This document shows positions 7,376 to 7,636 of a DNA stretch of 7,636 nucleotides, in pieces. A program made the translations under genes and the position numbers. The notes under the pieces are model-generated. The model saw nothing but the letters and a program-made list of their open reading frames with translations, ran no database searches and was not told the DNA's origin. Location: NCBI GenBank assembly GCA_026397855.1, contig JAPLUA010000398.1, forward strand, positions 1 to 7,636, written 5' to 3'. The first letter of the stretch is position 1, and every line of letters begins with the position of its first letter. This stretch comes from Verrucomicrobiota bacterium (GTDB taxonomy: Bacteria; Verrucomicrobiota; Verrucomicrobiia; Limisphaerales; UBA8199).

Positions 7376-7380
7376 CATCC
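7367..7380. promoter_or_regulatory. Palindrome covering the -10 box (operator candidate)
   Basis: GGATG (7367-7371) and CATCC (7376-7380) form a perfect 5-bp inverted repeat around TAAT and enclose the candidate -10 hexamer. A repressor bound here would block the promoter. Chance occurrence of so short a palindrome is possible. Confidence 0.3.
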
Positions 7381-7531
7381 CCATGCCGGAAGAATACGGA
7401 ATCATCATTTCCGCAGGCCGAGGGGCGTTGTTGTCCGTCAATCCGAACGGGTGGACGAACTGCCATCCCGGCCTGCCCGGCCCGATCAATCGCAGGGCCT
7501 TGCCCGAACCGCTACACCCGGGGATGCGCCC

Positions 7532-7636
7532 GTGCGAACTCCCGTGAATCGCCCCCGCACTCTCGATTGGGTCTTGATAGGGTTGCTGCTGGTGGCACTG
7601 CTGGCCGTTGGGGCCGGTGGATATATTTACCTCGAA
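7532..7636 (+). CDS. N-terminus of a membrane-anchored protein (partial, runs off the window)
   Basis: From GTG 7532 the frame is open to the window edge (35 codons). It begins with a basic stretch MRTPVNRPRT, then a strongly hydrophobic segment of about 20 residues starting WVLIGLLLVALLAVGAGG (13-30), followed by YIYLE. This is a typical single N-terminal membrane anchor or uncleaved signal. GGGGA (7520-7524), 7 nt upstream, is a plausible ribosome binding site and favours GTG 7532 over the in-frame GTG 7544. No domain beyond the anchor is in view, so the function is unknown. It follows the cyclase gene by 243 bp, probably with its own promoter. Confidence 0.55.
   Translation, partial: MRTPVNRPRTLDWVLIGLLLVALLAVGAGGYIYLE

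Larger units (their letters stand above)
7289..7531. other. Intergenic region after the cyclase gene
   Basis: This gap of about 240 bp contains the hairpin above, a promoter/operator candidate (7347-7380) and a second short inverted repeat (CGGAA at 7395-7399 and TTCCG at 7407-7411). A 54-aa open frame runs from ATG 7383 to TGA 7547 and overlaps the next gene. Its composition is rich in Pro, Gly and Arg, as expected of chance frames in GC-rich DNA, so it is not called a gene. No RNA gene is recognised. Confidence 0.4.

Overview
This is a 7.6 kb stretch of high-GC bacterial DNA. All well-supported genes lie on the plus strand. Start sites lack strong Shine-Dalgarno sequences. The gene mix is a secreted heparinase-type polysaccharide lyase beside a MASE1/PAS hybrid kinase and a receiver-linked class III cyclase. 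That mix would fit a Verrucomicrobiota-like or similar environmental polysaccharide degrader, but this placement is an inference from gene style and not from a marker gene.

Layout: positions 1-264 are a non-coding leader with a run of 11-bp direct repeats and a candidate promoter. Positions 265-2340 encode a heparinase II/III-family protein (691 aa). Positions 2341-2531 are intergenic, with a hairpin immediately after the stop and a dyad-symmetric site further on. Positions 2532-7288 hold a tightly packed three-gene signalling operon. Its first gene encodes a 1084-aa membrane hybrid histidine kinase (MASE1-PAS-PAS-HisKA-HATPase-degenerate receiver-receiver). The second (5783-6207) encodes a stand-alone receiver protein broken by a one-base frameshift near 6010. 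The third encodes a 363-aa receiver-class III nucleotidyl cyclase predicted to make cAMP. The operon is followed by about 240 bp with a good promoter/operator candidate. The last 105 bp are the beginning of a gene for a membrane-anchored protein that runs off the window.

How the genes fit together: the kinase probably senses a signal through its MASE1 membrane domain and/or PAS domains, phosphorylates H584, and passes phosphate to its own C-terminal receiver and/or the two downstream receiver proteins. The output is then a cyclic nucleotide and not direct DNA binding. The ATGA overlap (kinase/receiver) and the 11-nt overlap (receiver/cyclase) argue for coupled translation. No DNA-binding output domain and no Hpt domain are visible. 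The module resembles the cyanobacterial CyaC type of receiver/kinase/cyclase protein, but divided over three genes. The frameshift in the middle gene, if real, would remove its C-terminal third and uncouple it from the cyclase start.
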